Shown piece after piece: positions 26,774 to 36,698 of a stretch of DNA of 62,844 nt. The stretch comes from Bifidobacterium aesculapii (GTDB lineage Bacteria > Actinomycetota > Actinomycetes > Actinomycetales > Bifidobacteriaceae): positions 1 to 62,844 of the forward strand of contig NZ_BCFK01000069.1 of NCBI RefSeq assembly GCF_001417815.1, in the 5' to 3' direction. Made by a program: the position numbers and the translations under genes. Position 1 is the stretch's first letter. Each line of letters begins with the position of its first letter. The notes under the pieces are model-generated. The model had not been told where the DNA came from. It did no database searches and saw only the letters and a list, made by a program, of their open reading frames with translations.

Positions 26774-28297
26774 TCAGCGCCGCCGGCCGGTGAAGGGCAT
26801 GGGCCTGCGATGGGGCGCGACGGCCGTGCCCGCGACCGAGCCGTCGGGTTCGGACACGTCAGCATCGAGGTGGACGGTGAGCGGGCCGAACGGCAGACGC
26901 ACGCGAATGTCGAACGAATGCTGCGTCCCGTCGCGCACGCCATCCCGGTAGGATGCCACGATTCCCATGACCTGCGCCTTGCCATGGAACGACGTTCGGG
27001 TCGTGTCATCGTAGGAGACAATCACGGGGATCGCGATTACGCCCACCGGTGAGTTGAGCCGCACGTCATAGCGGGCGGTGAGTGCCGGGTCGTCGCCGGG
27101 ATCGGGCGCAAGGCGCGCGGCGGCGGCATCGCGAACGGCCCCGGCGATCTTTGGGGCGGCCTCGTGCGGCGGAACAGGCACGCGCACGGCCACATGCCTA
27201 CGCGGGAAGAGGTCGCGCAAGAGCCGCACATGCCACCGTCCGTCCCGCCTCACCGTGACATTCCCCGCGGTCTCGGAAGCCGCCCGTGCCAATGCCGGGA
27301 TTCCTGCGAGTTTCGGGTTGACGGCGAGCGCATTGCCGGTGAACGCCATGCGCTTCTGCTCCTCGGTGAGCTTGTCGGTCCCCTCCAGCGCCCGAGCCTG
27401 GCCGAGCACCGCCTCGATGGGCGTGTAGGGGGTGTCCGACCCGTACAGCAGGTGGGTGTCCGGCACGTTGCGTAAAAGGTCGGCGAGCTGCTTGGGCTCA
27501 CTGAATCCGGCAAGGTCGTAGTACACATGGGACATGGCCTCCATATAGTCGACACGGCGGTCCGGGTCAGCGAAGCGCAGCATGAACGCGAAGCTTTCGA
27601 ACCGCTCGGCGAGGATAGAGACGAACGCGCCGGCATGCGGCATCACCCAGCGGATGTTCGGGAACTTGACGAACGTATCCTCCAACACCATGTTGGTGAA
27701 GGCCCGCGTGGTTTCCACGAAGTATTCGAAAGCAGGAAGGGACAGGCCCTCGCACGCGCCGAGCACGGACACTGGCGGCGCGGTGGGATGGACGATCGCC
27801 ATTGCGCCGCGGTCGTCCAGTTCGCGCATCACCGGATCGAGTCGGGGGTCACCCAGATACACGCCATGGTGGTTGGTCGTCAGTCCCACGCCGTCGGCCT
27901 TGAGCTCGTCGAGCGTACGCCGGGCCTCCGCCGCGGACTCCTCGGCCCATGGCAGGGGCAGTGTGGCAATCAGCCCGAACCGGGTCGGTTCCTCGGCGGC
28001 GATTGCCGCCCCCTGATCGTTGATCTTCCGGGCCAGCCGCAGACAGTCGTCCGCCTGCGGCAGGAAGACATTCGGCGAGGAGAGTTCCAGATGTGCATAG
28101 GCGATACCGAGCAGGTCCATCTTGTCACGCTGCCAGTCGGGAGTCCAGTAGTCGGGCGTAGGGTAACCGTCCGGGCTGCCGGGATAATGCGCGCGCAGGA
28201 ATTCCAGATACGCGGGAGGCAGGTAGTGCGACTGGAAGTCGACCTTACCACGGAAGCGCAGCGGGGCGACATCATTCGATTCGACCGGATGGTTCAT
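26774..28297 (-). CDS. Amidohydrolase fused to an extra C-terminal domain
   Basis: 507 residues. The first 325 form an amidohydrolase_2 (ACMSD-like) TIM barrel: VDFQSHYLPPAY at the N-terminus (the first metal motif is H-x-Y rather than H-x-H), AIVHPTAPP, WVMPHAGAF and LLYGSDTPY. Such enzymes decarboxylate or hydrolyse aromatic and carbonyl acids. About 165 more residues follow that are not part of that family: RRDGRWHVRLLRDLFP and a later beta-rich part with RLPFGPLTVHLDADV. ATG 28297 is supported by AAAGGAAA upstream. The context of redox enzymes suggests small-molecule turnover. Confidence 0.8.
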   Translation of the reverse strand: MNHPVESNDVAPLRFRGKVDFQSHYLPPAYLEFLRAHYPGSPDGYPTPDYWTPDWQRDKMDLLGIAYAHLELSSPNVFLPQADDCLRLARKINDQGAAIAAEEPTRFGLIATLPLPWAEESAAEARRTLDELKADGVGLTTNHHGVYLGDPRLDPVMRELDDRGAMAIVHPTAPPVSVLGACEGLSLPAFEYFVETTRAFTNMVLEDTFVKFPNIRWVMPHAGAFVSILAERFESFAFMLRFADPDRRVDYMEAMSHVYYDLAGFSEPKQLADLLRNVPDTHLLYGSDTPYTPIEAVLGQARALEGTDKLTEEQKRMAFTGNALAVNPKLAGIPALARAASETAGNVTVRRDGRWHVRLLRDLFPRRHVAVRVPVPPHEAAPKIAGAVRDAAAARLAPDPGDDPALTARYDVRLNSPVGVIAIPVIVSYDDTTRTSFHGKAQVMGIVASYRDGVRDGTQHSFDIRVRLPFGPLTVHLDADVSEPDGSVAGTAVAPHRRPMPFTGRRR

Positions 28298-28334
28298 GGT
28301 TTTCCTTTCTTTCTCTTTTTTCTCCATTCCCGGC

Positions 28335-31300
28335 TCATTCCACGCTCTTCAACGCGCCGAGCATGTCCACGTCCTTGAGACGGCGGTACACCACCCAGCC
28401 AAGCATGGCGAGCACCACAACCACCACGGCGAGCGGCACGGCGAATGCCAGCCAGGCGATGGCTGGGTCGAACATGACCTCGTCCGGCGGCACCTCGGTG
28501 ATGATGTATCGGTGCAAGACGGCACCGAACACGTATCCGGCCAGCACTCCGAACGCGGACAGGACGATCGTTTCGCGATAGATGTACATGGTCGTCTCCC
28601 CGGTATGGAAGCCGAGCACCTTGATGGTGGACAGTTCGCGGATGCGTTCGGACACGTTGAGGTTGGTGAGGTTGTAGAGGATCACCACCGCGAGCAGCGC
28701 AGCCACCAGGATGAGCACCTCCATGATCTGGTCGAGCGAGTCGACGATCGTGGCCACTTGGTTCCTCATGGTGATGTTCTGCACCACGCCCCTGACCCCG
28801 TCCACGGCCATGAGGTCCGCTCCCTGCCTGTTGGCGTTGTCCACGGATGAGTCCTTGAGGCGGACCAGGTAGGCGTTGGACCGGTAGTCGGCGCCGAATG
28901 CGCGATCGTAGCCTCCGGAGGACATGAACATGAAGTGACCGATGTACATTTCGGTCACACCATCCACACGCACTTGGCGCTTCGCGCCGTCGGGATCCGT
29001 CACGGATATGGTGTCCCCGGCCTTGGCACCGAGCATATCCGCCATACGTTCGGAGATGATCGCGCCCCGGTCGGTCAGGACCTGCGGGGCATGCGAGACA
29101 CGGTCGCGCAGGGTGATGTAGTCGCCGAAGTTGTAGGCGTCGTCGGTGACGATGAGCGTGATCGTCTGCTTGTCGCCCTGTTTGCCGGCGGTGGTGGTGA
29201 GCTCCTCGTAGCGGATTGGCGCGGATCGGTCGATCGCCCCATTGCCGTCGTCCCCGTCCGCCGGGGCGACGGCCTTGGATACGGCGTCGCGCTGGTCGGC
29301 GTTGTTGTCTGATTTCTCCGCCACGATCAGATCGTAGTGTATGATGCCGCCGAACTGGCGCTCGCCGATCTGGCCGATCGACGCCTGCACGCCCAGGCCC
29401 GCGGTGAGCAGCGACACTGCGCCGGCCACGCCGAAAATGGTCATAAGGCCGCGCGACTTGTAACGGAACAGGTTGCGGGCCGTGACCTTACGGGTGAAGT
29501 TCAGGCGGTCCCACACGGGCGTGATCCGCTCGAGGAAGATCTTCGAGCCCTTGGCGGGAGGCTTGGGCAGGAGCAGCGCGGCGGGCCTCTCCTTGAGCTC
29601 GCGGGATGCGGCGATACACGCGGGGGCCACGGCGCTCGCCCATGCAAGCAGGAACGCGGCGGCGGTCACGCCCGGGTGGAAGTGCAGCTCGATGCGCGGC
29701 ATGGTGAATCCGGAATCATAGGCACGGTAGACGATGAGCGGCAGGATGGTATGCCCGGCCGCCACACCCAGAATCGTGCCGGCCGTGGAGGCGGAGAAGC
29801 CGTAGACGAGGAATTTCTTCATGATGTCCGCGTTTCCATATCCCAACGCCTTGAGTGTGCCGGAATTGGTGCGCTCCTCATCCACCATGCGGCCCATGGT
29901 GGTGAACGTGACCAGCGCGGCCACGAAGTACAGGAAGATCGGGAAGATACGCGCGAGTTTCATGACGATGTCCGCGATGATCTCGTACACGCGATATCCC
30001 TCGGAGGTGAGTCCCTCACGCCGTCCGTCGATCGAATACGCGGGCACTTCGAGGGTGTCCACCTTTTCGCTCGCCAGTTTGATCTGACGTTCCGCGTCGG
30101 CGATCTTCTTCTCGGCCTCGGGCTTGGCGTCATTGAATTCCTTGAGCTTCTGGTCGTATTCGTCTTCGGCTTTCTCGAGGTCGCGCTGGCCTTGGATCAT
30201 CTGTGAAGCACCGTCGGATGCCGATCCGGATGCAGCCGTGGAGACGGCGTGCCCGAGTTCGGTCTGCTTGGATGCAAGCAGTTTTTGGGCTTCCGCGATC
30301 GCGGCCGAGTTCTTTTGGTACTCCTCGGATCCCTGATCAAGCTTGGCGGCCCCCTCGTTGAACTGTTCGAGACCGCTGTTGTATTGGTTCAGCATGGCGT
30401 TGTACGTGTCCGCGGCCGTGTTCCAGTCGGCGAGCGCCTGATCGTACCGGCCCTTAAGACTTTGGTACGCCTTGCCCGTTATCCCGGTTTTCTCCCATGA
30501 AGCGAGGAGACGTCCGGTGGCGTCGAGCGCGCTTTTGGAAGCATCGAGCGCCATACGGGCCGCGGCGAGTTGCGTACCGGCCTGATTGAGCTGCAGCCAG
30601 GCGAGTTCGAGACTGCCTTGGCCCTGATTGAGTTGCTGGGCACCGGCGGCGAGCTGGGTTTGGGCGGCGGAGAGCGTGGAGTTGGCGGAAGCGATCTGTG
30701 AGGTTGCGCCGGCGAGTTCGGCGGCCGCGGAGGATGCCTGGTCGACGGCGTCGAGCTGGCCCTGGGTAAGCTGGTCCTTGCCGGATTCGATCTGCGCCTT
30801 GGCATCGTCGAGCTGGGTTTGGGCGTCTACAAGCTGCTGTTTGGCGTCGTCCACCTGCTCTTGCGCCTTGGCGATCTGTTCGCGGCGTTCGGAGCGGATG
30901 GAGTCGCGGCGGGCGTCGGGCTGGTTGACGAGCCGCCGGGCGAGCATGGTCTTGTGGTCCTGCACGCGGTCACGGTAGGCGTCATCCCAGTAGTTCAGTC
31001 CTGCCGTGTCCTCGAAGGTGACGCGCCCGATCATTGCCACTGACGAGTCGAACGTGCCAGCAGTGACCACGGCGTATCCGTCGAGTTCGCCGGACCCGGC
31101 GGTGGACTGCCCCATGTTGAGGTTGGAGACGGTGTCGCTGGCCTCCACGAAGCCGACCACGGTGAAGTCGGTCCGCCTGAGCACGGTGTCGCCGGCGATG
31201 TCCGGCAGTTCGGTCACGCTGATGGAGCTGCCCACGGCGAACCGATCACGTTCCCCCGAGTCAAGCGCTATCTCCCCGGCCGCCTGCGGCAGCCGCCCCT

Positions 31301-31691
31301 CCACGACCTCGTAGGTGGAGACGGTCTCGGGCAGCGAGTTGACGCGCAGGCTGTGGTCACTGTCCGCGATCGTCACATCCTTGAAGTAGCCGAATTCAGC
31401 GTCCTTCACACCGGCGGTTTCGCGGATGATCGTCTTGTCGTCGGCGGTCAGGCCGTAGTCGCTGATCACGGTCACGTCCGCAAGATTGTGCTCGCCGTAG
31501 AACGCGCGTCCGGTGGCCCTCATGTCGGGCGCGGTGGCGAACAGGCCCACGAGAGCGAACGATCCCAGGATCATGAGGCTCACGATGGAGGCGAACCGTC
31601 CCTTGGATTTGGCGAGGGTGGCGCGGATGTCACGCCACAACATGCGCTTGCGGAGCCTGCGAGGCTTACGGCACGTCATGGCGCTCACCAT
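28335..31691 (-). CDS. FtsX-type ABC permease with long coiled coil
   Basis: 1118 residues. An N-terminal membrane helix (about 37-55) anchors a long extracytoplasmic region with a coiled coil at about 255-570 (EQVDDAKQQLVDAQTQLDDA). A three-helix FtsX core follows (about 590-720), then a second extracytoplasmic part and a final three-helix core near the C-terminus (VLILVAALLAVVILYN). This is the MacB/FtsX type V exporter architecture, double-FtsX form common in Gram-positives. The start overlaps the ATPase stop (ATGGTGA). It probably exports or extracts peptides, lipids or drugs; substrate unknown. Confidence 0.9.
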   Translation of the reverse strand: MVSAMTCRKPRRLRKRMLWRDIRATLAKSKGRFASIVSLMILGSFALVGLFATAPDMRATGRAFYGEHNLADVTVISDYGLTADDKTIIRETAGVKDAEFGYFKDVTIADSDHSLRVNSLPETVSTYEVVEGRLPQAAGEIALDSGERDRFAVGSSISVTELPDIAGDTVLRRTDFTVVGFVEASDTVSNLNMGQSTAGSGELDGYAVVTAGTFDSSVAMIGRVTFEDTAGLNYWDDAYRDRVQDHKTMLARRLVNQPDARRDSIRSERREQIAKAQEQVDDAKQQLVDAQTQLDDAKAQIESGKDQLTQGQLDAVDQASSAAAELAGATSQIASANSTLSAAQTQLAAGAQQLNQGQGSLELAWLQLNQAGTQLAAARMALDASKSALDATGRLLASWEKTGITGKAYQSLKGRYDQALADWNTAADTYNAMLNQYNSGLEQFNEGAAKLDQGSEEYQKNSAAIAEAQKLLASKQTELGHAVSTAASGSASDGASQMIQGQRDLEKAEDEYDQKLKEFNDAKPEAEKKIADAERQIKLASEKVDTLEVPAYSIDGRREGLTSEGYRVYEIIADIVMKLARIFPIFLYFVAALVTFTTMGRMVDEERTNSGTLKALGYGNADIMKKFLVYGFSASTAGTILGVAAGHTILPLIVYRAYDSGFTMPRIELHFHPGVTAAAFLLAWASAVAPACIAASRELKERPAALLLPKPPAKGSKIFLERITPVWDRLNFTRKVTARNLFRYKSRGLMTIFGVAGAVSLLTAGLGVQASIGQIGERQFGGIIHYDLIVAEKSDNNADQRDAVSKAVAPADGDDGNGAIDRSAPIRYEELTTTAGKQGDKQTITLIVTDDAYNFGDYITLRDRVSHAPQVLTDRGAIISERMADMLGAKAGDTISVTDPDGAKRQVRVDGVTEMYIGHFMFMSSGGYDRAFGADYRSNAYLVRLKDSSVDNANRQGADLMAVDGVRGVVQNITMRNQVATIVDSLDQIMEVLILVAALLAVVILYNLTNLNVSERIRELSTIKVLGFHTGETTMYIYRETIVLSAFGVLAGYVFGAVLHRYIITEVPPDEVMFDPAIAWLAFAVPLAVVVVVLAMLGWVVYRRLKDVDMLGALKSVE

Positions 31692-32386
31692 TCCAGGTCC
31701 TCGATGTCCATGGGGCGCTCGTTGACCTCGATGTCCTTAACTCGCGCGTCGTGCATGTGGATCACACGATCGGCGATGGGCGCGATGGCGGAGTTATGGG
31801 TGACGATCACCACGGTGGCGCCCTTGACGCGACTCTGGTCCTGCAGGATGCGCAGCACCTGCTTACCGGTGTTGTAGTCGAGCGCGCCGGTCGGCTCGTC
31901 GCACAGGAGTATCTTGGGGTTCTTGGCCACGGCACGGGCGATGGCGACGCGCTGCTGCTCGCCGCCGGAAAGCTGCGCCGGGAAGTTGTCGACACGGTCC
32001 TTCAGTCCCACATCCACGAGCGCCTGGACCGGGTCCTGCGCGTCGCGCACGATCTCGGAGGCGAGTTCCACATTCTCCCGGGCGGTGAGGTTGGCCACGA
32101 GGTTGTAGAACTGGAACACGAACCCGATGTCGGTGCGGCGGTAGTCGGTCAACTGACGCGCGGTGTAGTTCGAGATGTCCTTGCCGTCGATGACCACCTG
32201 TCCCTCGCTGTTGGTGTCCATGCCGCCCAAAATGTTGAGTACGGTCGATTTCCCTGCGCCGGATGAACCGAGGATGATCGCCAGTTCACCTTTCTCGATG
32301 CCGAAGCTCACGTCATTGTTGGCGACGATGACGGTGTCTCCCATGTGGTAGCGCTTGTAGCTGTGCACCATCTCGATATATGCCAC
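31685..32386 (-). CDS. MacB/LolD-type ABC ATPase
   Basis: 233 residues with Walker [12 protein letters not shown]-loop FVFQFYNLV, signature [14 protein letters not shown], Walker [13 protein letters not shown] and switch His in VIVTHN. This is the type that drives FtsX permeases. It is first in the two-gene exporter operon, divergent from a TetR gene across an AT-rich gap with repeated operators. Confidence 0.93.
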   Translation of the reverse strand: MAYIEMVHSYKRYHMGDTVIVANNDVSFGIEKGELAIILGSSGAGKSTVLNILGGMDTNSEGQVVIDGKDISNYTARQLTDYRRTDIGFVFQFYNLVANLTARENVELASEIVRDAQDPVQALVDVGLKDRVDNFPAQLSGGEQQRVAIARAVAKNPKILLCDEPTGALDYNTGKQVLRILQDQSRVKGATVVIVTHNSAIAPIADRVIHMHDARVKDIEVNERPMDIEDLEW

Positions 32387-32446
32387 AGGTCCTTCGCCTC
32401 CTTATGCTCCTCATGCTCCTTATGGTTGCTCTCAACCACTAAATAA

Positions 32447-32501
32447 ACAACATGTTGATATAACGATTTCGATGATAGGAAACAACGACACACCCGGTCA
32501 A
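32447..32501 (-). promoter_or_regulatory. ABC exporter promoter with operator copy 1
   Basis: TTGACC (32496-32501), an 18-base spacer and TATCAT (32472-32477) on the minus strand. Just downstream, over the expected start of transcription, lies ACAACATGTTGATATAA (32447-32463), built on the palindrome AACATGTT and repeated exactly at 32582-32598. Confidence 0.6.
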
Positions 32502-32581
32502 TCAACAACTTCCGATGATCCGTTCAGATTGAACACTGTTACCCAAACCGTTCGTATCACCATGAATCACCCATTAAAAAG

Positions 32582-32599
32582 ACAACATGTTGATATAAT
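32582..32599 (+). promoter_or_regulatory. TetR operator copy 2 with TATAAT box
   Basis: Exact 17-base repeat of the operator at 32447-32463, here ending in TATAAT (32594-32599), a consensus -10 for the TetR gene that starts at 32692. Confidence 0.55.
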
Positions 32600-32691
32600 G
32601 CATCGGTATCAGCATCCCCACACAGCAATGCAGACCCCTGCAGACCCCACGGCGCGGCCACAGTCGACCGCATGAATCCAAGGAGCACCAC

Positions 32692-33372
32692 ATGCCTTCC
32701 ACCACACGCACCCCAGTATCCGCGAGCGCGCCGGCAAAGCGCAACACGAAGACCGAGGCCCGGATCAAAGCGGCCTTCACCACGCTGATGCAGTCCAAGG
32801 GCTTTGACGCGATGACCGTCAGCGACATCGCCCGCACCGCAGGCATCAATCGCGGCACCTTCTACATGCACTATCTCGACAAGATGGACCTGCGCCAGCA
32901 GCTCGTCGACGACGCCATCGAGGACCTGACGTGCATCCTCGTCACCGACGCCGCCTCCCCTGATCGTGATCGGAAAGCCGCCTCCCCCGGCGCGAGCGCC
33001 ACCACACCGCATCGGGGCAAGGCCATCTGCGACGCGTTCCAGTCGGCGTCCATAGCCGACGCCCTGCGCCACATCCGCAACGACTACGCCTTCTTCAGCG
33101 TCGTCTCCCGATCCGGCAACGACATGCAGATCTACGACCGGATGAAGGAGGTGCTCAAGCGCCTCATCGTCGCACAGGCGACACGGTTCGGCGCCGAACC
33201 GAAGACCGATTACAACGGCATCCCCGCCGACTACGCGATGGAGATCCTCGTCTCCGCGGTCTCTTCGATCATCTGGCTGTGGATCCGCCGCGGGTGCAAG
33301 GAGAGCCCGGAGGAGATCTGCCGGATCATCGAGGTCAACAAGACCACCGCCCCGGTGGATATCCTGTGGTGA
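32692..33372 (+). CDS. TetR/AcrR-family repressor of the ABC exporter
   Basis: 226 residues with a clear N-terminal TetR domain (ARIKAAFTTLMQSKGFDAMT, DIARTAGINRGTFYMHY) and a TetR_C-like helical domain. AAGGAG is well placed before ATG 32692. It is divergent from the exporter operon, and an identical 17-base palindromic site lies at each promoter. It most likely represses both transcripts. Confidence 0.92.
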   Translation: MPSTTRTPVSASAPAKRNTKTEARIKAAFTTLMQSKGFDAMTVSDIARTAGINRGTFYMHYLDKMDLRQQLVDDAIEDLTCILVTDAASPDRDRKAASPGASATTPHRGKAICDAFQSASIADALRHIRNDYAFFSVVSRSGNDMQIYDRMKEVLKRLIVAQATRFGAEPKTDYNGIPADYAMEILVSAVSSIIWLWIRRGCKESPEEICRIIEVNKTTAPVDILW

Positions 33373-33415
33373 CCGCCTCCGGCCGCGAATCGTCGGGCAT
33401 GACCATCACGCCTGA

Positions 33416-34594
33416 TCACCGGCGGGAGACGGCAAGCTCCTCGAGCCATGCATGCATGCGGCGCAGTCCTTCGGCCGTATCCTCTCGTGTCCCCACATAG
33501 GACAATCGCACATACCCTGCGCCACGCGCGCCGAATCCGGATGCTGGCGTGACGACGACCTTCGCCTCGTTCAGCAAACGCACCGCGAAGTCATGATCGC
33601 TCATGCTCGTCTCCGTCACGTTGACAAGCACATAGAACGCCCCGTCCGGAACGTCGCAGAAAACAAGCGGCATGTCGGCGATCGCATCGACCACCATGTC
33701 ACGGTTGGCCCGGTACGTGGCCTTCATCGTCTTCAGAATGTCCGCAGAGCCTTCGAGCGCCTCGACAGCACCGGTCTGCAGCGCGCCGGGCACGCAGGAG
33801 ACGACGTTCTCCTGCATCACCGTCATCCGGTCAATGACTTCCTTCGGCCCGAACACGCAGCCGATGCGCCATCCGGTCATCGCGTACGTCTTGGAGAAGG
33901 AGTCCACGACGAGCGTGCGATCCTTCATGCCGGGAAACTGCGCGATGGACATGCATGGCGTATCGTCGCCGTAGACGAACGCGCGGTACACCTCGTCGCT
34001 GATCACCCACAGATCGTGTCGCCTCGCCACGTCGGCGATGCGCGCAAGCTCGCCGGGCTCGATAATCGCGCCGGTCGGATTGGACGGGGAGTTGAGCAGC
34101 AGCGCGCGGGCCCTCGGCGTCATCGCGGCCTCCACGTCCTCGGCGCGCATGCGCCAGCCGTTGCTTTCGTGCAGTGGCACCGGCACGACATGCGCCTGCG
34201 TCATCTGCGCCTGACCGAAGTAGTTCGCGTAGCCGGGGTCGGGGATGAGGATGTCGTCGCCCGCGTCCAACGCGGCGGTCATCGCGAGGAACACGCCCTC
34301 CATGCCGCCCGTGGTGACGATGATCTCCGACTCGGGGTCGTAGCGCGTGCCGTCGTCGCGTTCGCGGGCGGCGCACCATGCGCGACGCAGCGCCTCCGCT
34401 CCCCTGTTCGGCGTGTAGTGCGTGTCGCCGGCGAGCGCCGCGCGGTATGCCGCGTCGATCATCGGACGGGGCGTGTCGAATCCAGGTTCGCCGATCGCGA
34501 AGGAAATCGCGTCGGGCACATGCGAGGCGAGTTCGAACATCTCGCGCACCGACGGGTACAGCGCCTCGCGGGCGCGGTTCGATATCTCCGGCAT
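33416..34594 (-). CDS. Class I/II PLP-dependent aminotransferase
   Basis: 392-residue fold-type I aminotransferase of the AspC/AlaT group. The PLP-lysine is in VDSFSKTYAMTGWRIG, the Asn-Pro motif is LLLNSPSNPTGAI, and the C-terminal Arg that holds the substrate carboxylate is in YVRLSYVG. Substrate cannot be set from sequence; an aspartate/aromatic or alanine/valine role is likely. It is divergent from bcp across a gap with palindromic TTGCG sites. Confidence 0.9.
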   Translation of the reverse strand: MPEISNRAREALYPSVREMFELASHVPDAISFAIGEPGFDTPRPMIDAAYRAALAGDTHYTPNRGAEALRRAWCAARERDDGTRYDPESEIIVTTGGMEGVFLAMTAALDAGDDILIPDPGYANYFGQAQMTQAHVVPVPLHESNGWRMRAEDVEAAMTPRARALLLNSPSNPTGAIIEPGELARIADVARRHDLWVISDEVYRAFVYGDDTPCMSIAQFPGMKDRTLVVDSFSKTYAMTGWRIGCVFGPKEVIDRMTVMQENVVSCVPGALQTGAVEALEGSADILKTMKATYRANRDMVVDAIADMPLVFCDVPDGAFYVLVNVTETSMSDHDFAVRLLNEAKVVVTPASGFGARGAGYVRLSYVGTREDTAEGLRRMHAWLEELAVSRR

Positions 34595-34625
34595 GGCTGC
34601 TGCGTCCTCCCCGAACTGATGACGG

Positions 34626-34660
34626 CAAATATTGCGTTATTGCGTATCGCAAATATGGCG
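34626..34660. promoter_or_regulatory. TTGCG palindromes between aminotransferase and bcp
   Basis: TTGCGTATCGCAA at 34640-34652 is a perfect 5-3-5 palindrome, preceded by another TTGCG (34632-34636) and framed by CAAATATT and AAATATGG. The AT-rich block in the divergent gap looks like an operator over one or both promoters. No regulator is assigned. Confidence 0.45.
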
Positions 34661-34738
34661 CCGATGGTAGCGCGGCCATGTTTCGGCACGGCCATTCCCA
34701 AGCACCGAAACAATCGACAGGACCACGGCGGGACTACG

Positions 34739-35278
34739 ATGACACATATGACCGATAGCACCACAAACACCGTAAACCAGACTTCCTCGGAAGACCTGCC
34801 GTCCAGACTCGAAGCTGGTCAGACAGCACCGGACTTCACGCTTCCGGCGGTCGAACCGGACGGCACGGAATCGACGATCTCGCTTTCCGAACTGACCGGC
34901 CGGGGCCGCAAGGTGATCCTCTACTTCTATCCGGCGGCGATGACGCCCGGCTGCACTACCGAGGCGTGCGACTTCCGCGACAATATGGCCCGTCTGACCA
35001 CGCTCGGATACACGGTGCTGGGCGTCTCGAAGGACCCGGTCGCCAAGCTGCAGCGTTTCCGCGAACGTGACCACCTGTCGTTCCCGCTGCTCTCCGATCC
35101 GGATCTCGGCGTGCACAAAGCGTATGCCGCGTGGGGCGAGAAGAAGCTGTACGGGAAGACGCATGTGGGCGTCATCCGTTCCACGTTCGCCATCGACGAG
35201 CACGGCGTCATCACTCTGGCGCGGTACAACGTGCGCGCCAAAGGGCACGTGGATTCGCTGCTCAAGCGGCTCGGCTGA
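34739..35278 (+). CDS. bcp: Bcp/PrxQ-type peroxiredoxin
   Basis: 179 residues (176 from the second ATG at 34748). A thiol peroxidase that reduces hydrogen peroxide and organic hydroperoxides. The peroxidatic Cys and a resolving Cys five residues later are in TPGCTTEACDFRD, the arrangement of atypical two-Cys PrxQ proteins. It starts with an unstructured 20-residue extension. Useful to an anaerobe lacking catalase. Confidence 0.93.
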   Translation: MTHMTDSTTNTVNQTSSEDLPSRLEAGQTAPDFTLPAVEPDGTESTISLSELTGRGRKVILYFYPAAMTPGCTTEACDFRDNMARLTTLGYTVLGVSKDPVAKLQRFRERDHLSFPLLSDPDLGVHKAYAAWGEKKLYGKTHVGVIRSTFAIDEHGVITLARYNVRAKGHVDSLLKRLG

Positions 35279-35351
35279 CCGGATTGTTCCCGGACGCGTC
35301 TGACCGGATATAACAGCCCACCATGTCCGGTCAGACACCCGCCAGATCCGG

Positions 35352-36614
35352 TCAGATGCCCGCCAGCTCGAAGAAGCGCTCAATGACGGCATCATTGAGG
35401 AGACGTCCCTTTCGCGTGGGGACGACGCGGACACCAGCGGCTCCGGCGTCACCGGAACCCTGGGTCAGGGTGACGAGCCCCTCATCGACCATCGTCCCAA
35501 GCCGAGAGGGATCGATGGGGTTGAGCCGTGAGGAGCCGTTCGAATCGGCTCCGGCGGCGGATGCGATCGCCTGGTTGATGCGATTCAGGTCGAGCCCCTC
35601 GCGGATGCGCAGACCCAGCATGATGAGCTCCTCAAGGTTCTCGTCCGGAGCGATCTCCTCGCTACCTCCCCACGGCACACGACCTTCGTTGATGGTCGTG
35701 GCCCACATGCGGGGATGCGCGATGTCCCACGCGCGCAGGGCGTTCATGCCCGGAACGCCCGTGCTCTCCGCATGCGCGTTGTAGTGCGAGTGCGCGCCGG
35801 GGCCGAAGCCCGCCCAGTCGACGTTCCTCCAATAGCCGAGGTTGTGACGGCTTTCATACCCGGGCCTCGCCCAATTGGACACCTCGTACCATTCAAGACC
35901 GGCCTTCGAGAACAGGTCGTCGGCGATCTCGTATTTGGCGGCCTCGTCGTCGTCATCCGGCTTGGGAAGCGTGCCGGCGGCAATACGGCGGCCCATTTTC
36001 GTGGTCGGTTCGACGGTCAGCGCGTAGGCGGAGATGTGGTTGACACCGAGCCCGATGGCGGTCTCAACCGAGGTGCGCCAATCGTCGAGGCTCTCCCCCG
36101 GCGCCCCGTAGATGAGGTCGACGCTGGAGCGGAGCCCCGCCTTGTCGGCGGCGCGCACGCCCGCCTCGACGTTCTCGGGCGTGTGCGTGCGGTCCAAGGT
36201 GTCCAGGACATGCGGGACCGCCGATTGCATGCCGAAGGAGACGCGTGTGAAGCCGCCCTCGGCGAGCCGGTTGATGGTGTACTCGTTGACGGTATCCGGA
36301 TTGGCCTCGGTGGTGATCTCCGCGCCGGGCGCGAGTCCCCAGATGCGCCGAATCGCATCCAACATGGCCACCAGATCATCTGCGGAGAGGATGGTGGGCG
36401 TGCCGCCGCCGAAGAACACGGTCGAGGCCGGCGGCTCGTCGATGCCGTGCGCGTCCTGCCATTCGCGCATGAGCTCCATCTCGCGGATGACCTTGTTCGC
36501 GTAGTTGCCGCGCGAAGCCCCCGCGCCTAAATCGACGGCCGTGTACGTGTTGAAGTCGCAGTAACCGCAACGTCGGAGGCAGAACGGAACGTGGATATAG
36601 ACCTCAAACGGCAT
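35352..36614 (-). CDS. hemW: HemW-type radical SAM protein
   Basis: 420 residues. The radical SAM cluster motif C-x3-C-x2-C is at the N-terminus (VPFCLRRCGYCDFNTY), followed by the SAM-binding FFGGGTPT and the C-terminal HemN_C domain. HemW is a heme chaperone related to coproporphyrinogen oxidase and usually lies beside lepA, as here. ATG 36614 is chosen because it begins the conserved MPFEVYIHVPFC. A partial copy of this start lies 84 bases upstream. Confidence 0.92.
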   Translation of the reverse strand: MPFEVYIHVPFCLRRCGYCDFNTYTAVDLGAGASRGNYANKVIREMELMREWQDAHGIDEPPASTVFFGGGTPTILSADDLVAMLDAIRRIWGLAPGAEITTEANPDTVNEYTINRLAEGGFTRVSFGMQSAVPHVLDTLDRTHTPENVEAGVRAADKAGLRSSVDLIYGAPGESLDDWRTSVETAIGLGVNHISAYALTVEPTTKMGRRIAAGTLPKPDDDDEAAKYEIADDLFSKAGLEWYEVSNWARPGYESRHNLGYWRNVDWAGFGPGAHSHYNAHAESTGVPGMNALRAWDIAHPRMWATTINEGRVPWGGSEEIAPDENLEELIMLGLRIREGLDLNRINQAIASAAGADSNGSSRLNPIDPSRLGTMVDEGLVTLTQGSGDAGAAGVRVVPTRKGRLLNDAVIERFFELAGI

Positions 36615-36653
36615 GGTCACCTCCGACGTTGCCTTCGCGGCACAGCCGCTCAC

Positions 36654-36698
36654 CTCGGCTAGGCACAGTCCACCGGACTGTGCCTTTCACGCCTCGGC
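36654..36698. repeat. Hairpin element with CTCGG borders, copy 1
   Basis: Perfect 11-bp stem AGGCACAGTCC/GGACTGTGCCT with loop ACC (36661-36685), between CTCGGC borders. A related 45-base element is at 47344-47388, where the stem has AATCC/GGATT instead of AGTCC/GGACT, a paired change. It lies between the hemW start and the duplicated hemW start. Confidence 0.5.

Noticed and set aside
34739..34741. Extension of the bcp frame far upstream to 33452
   Set aside because: The upstream part is antisense to the aminotransferase gene; peroxiredoxin homology begins after 34739.
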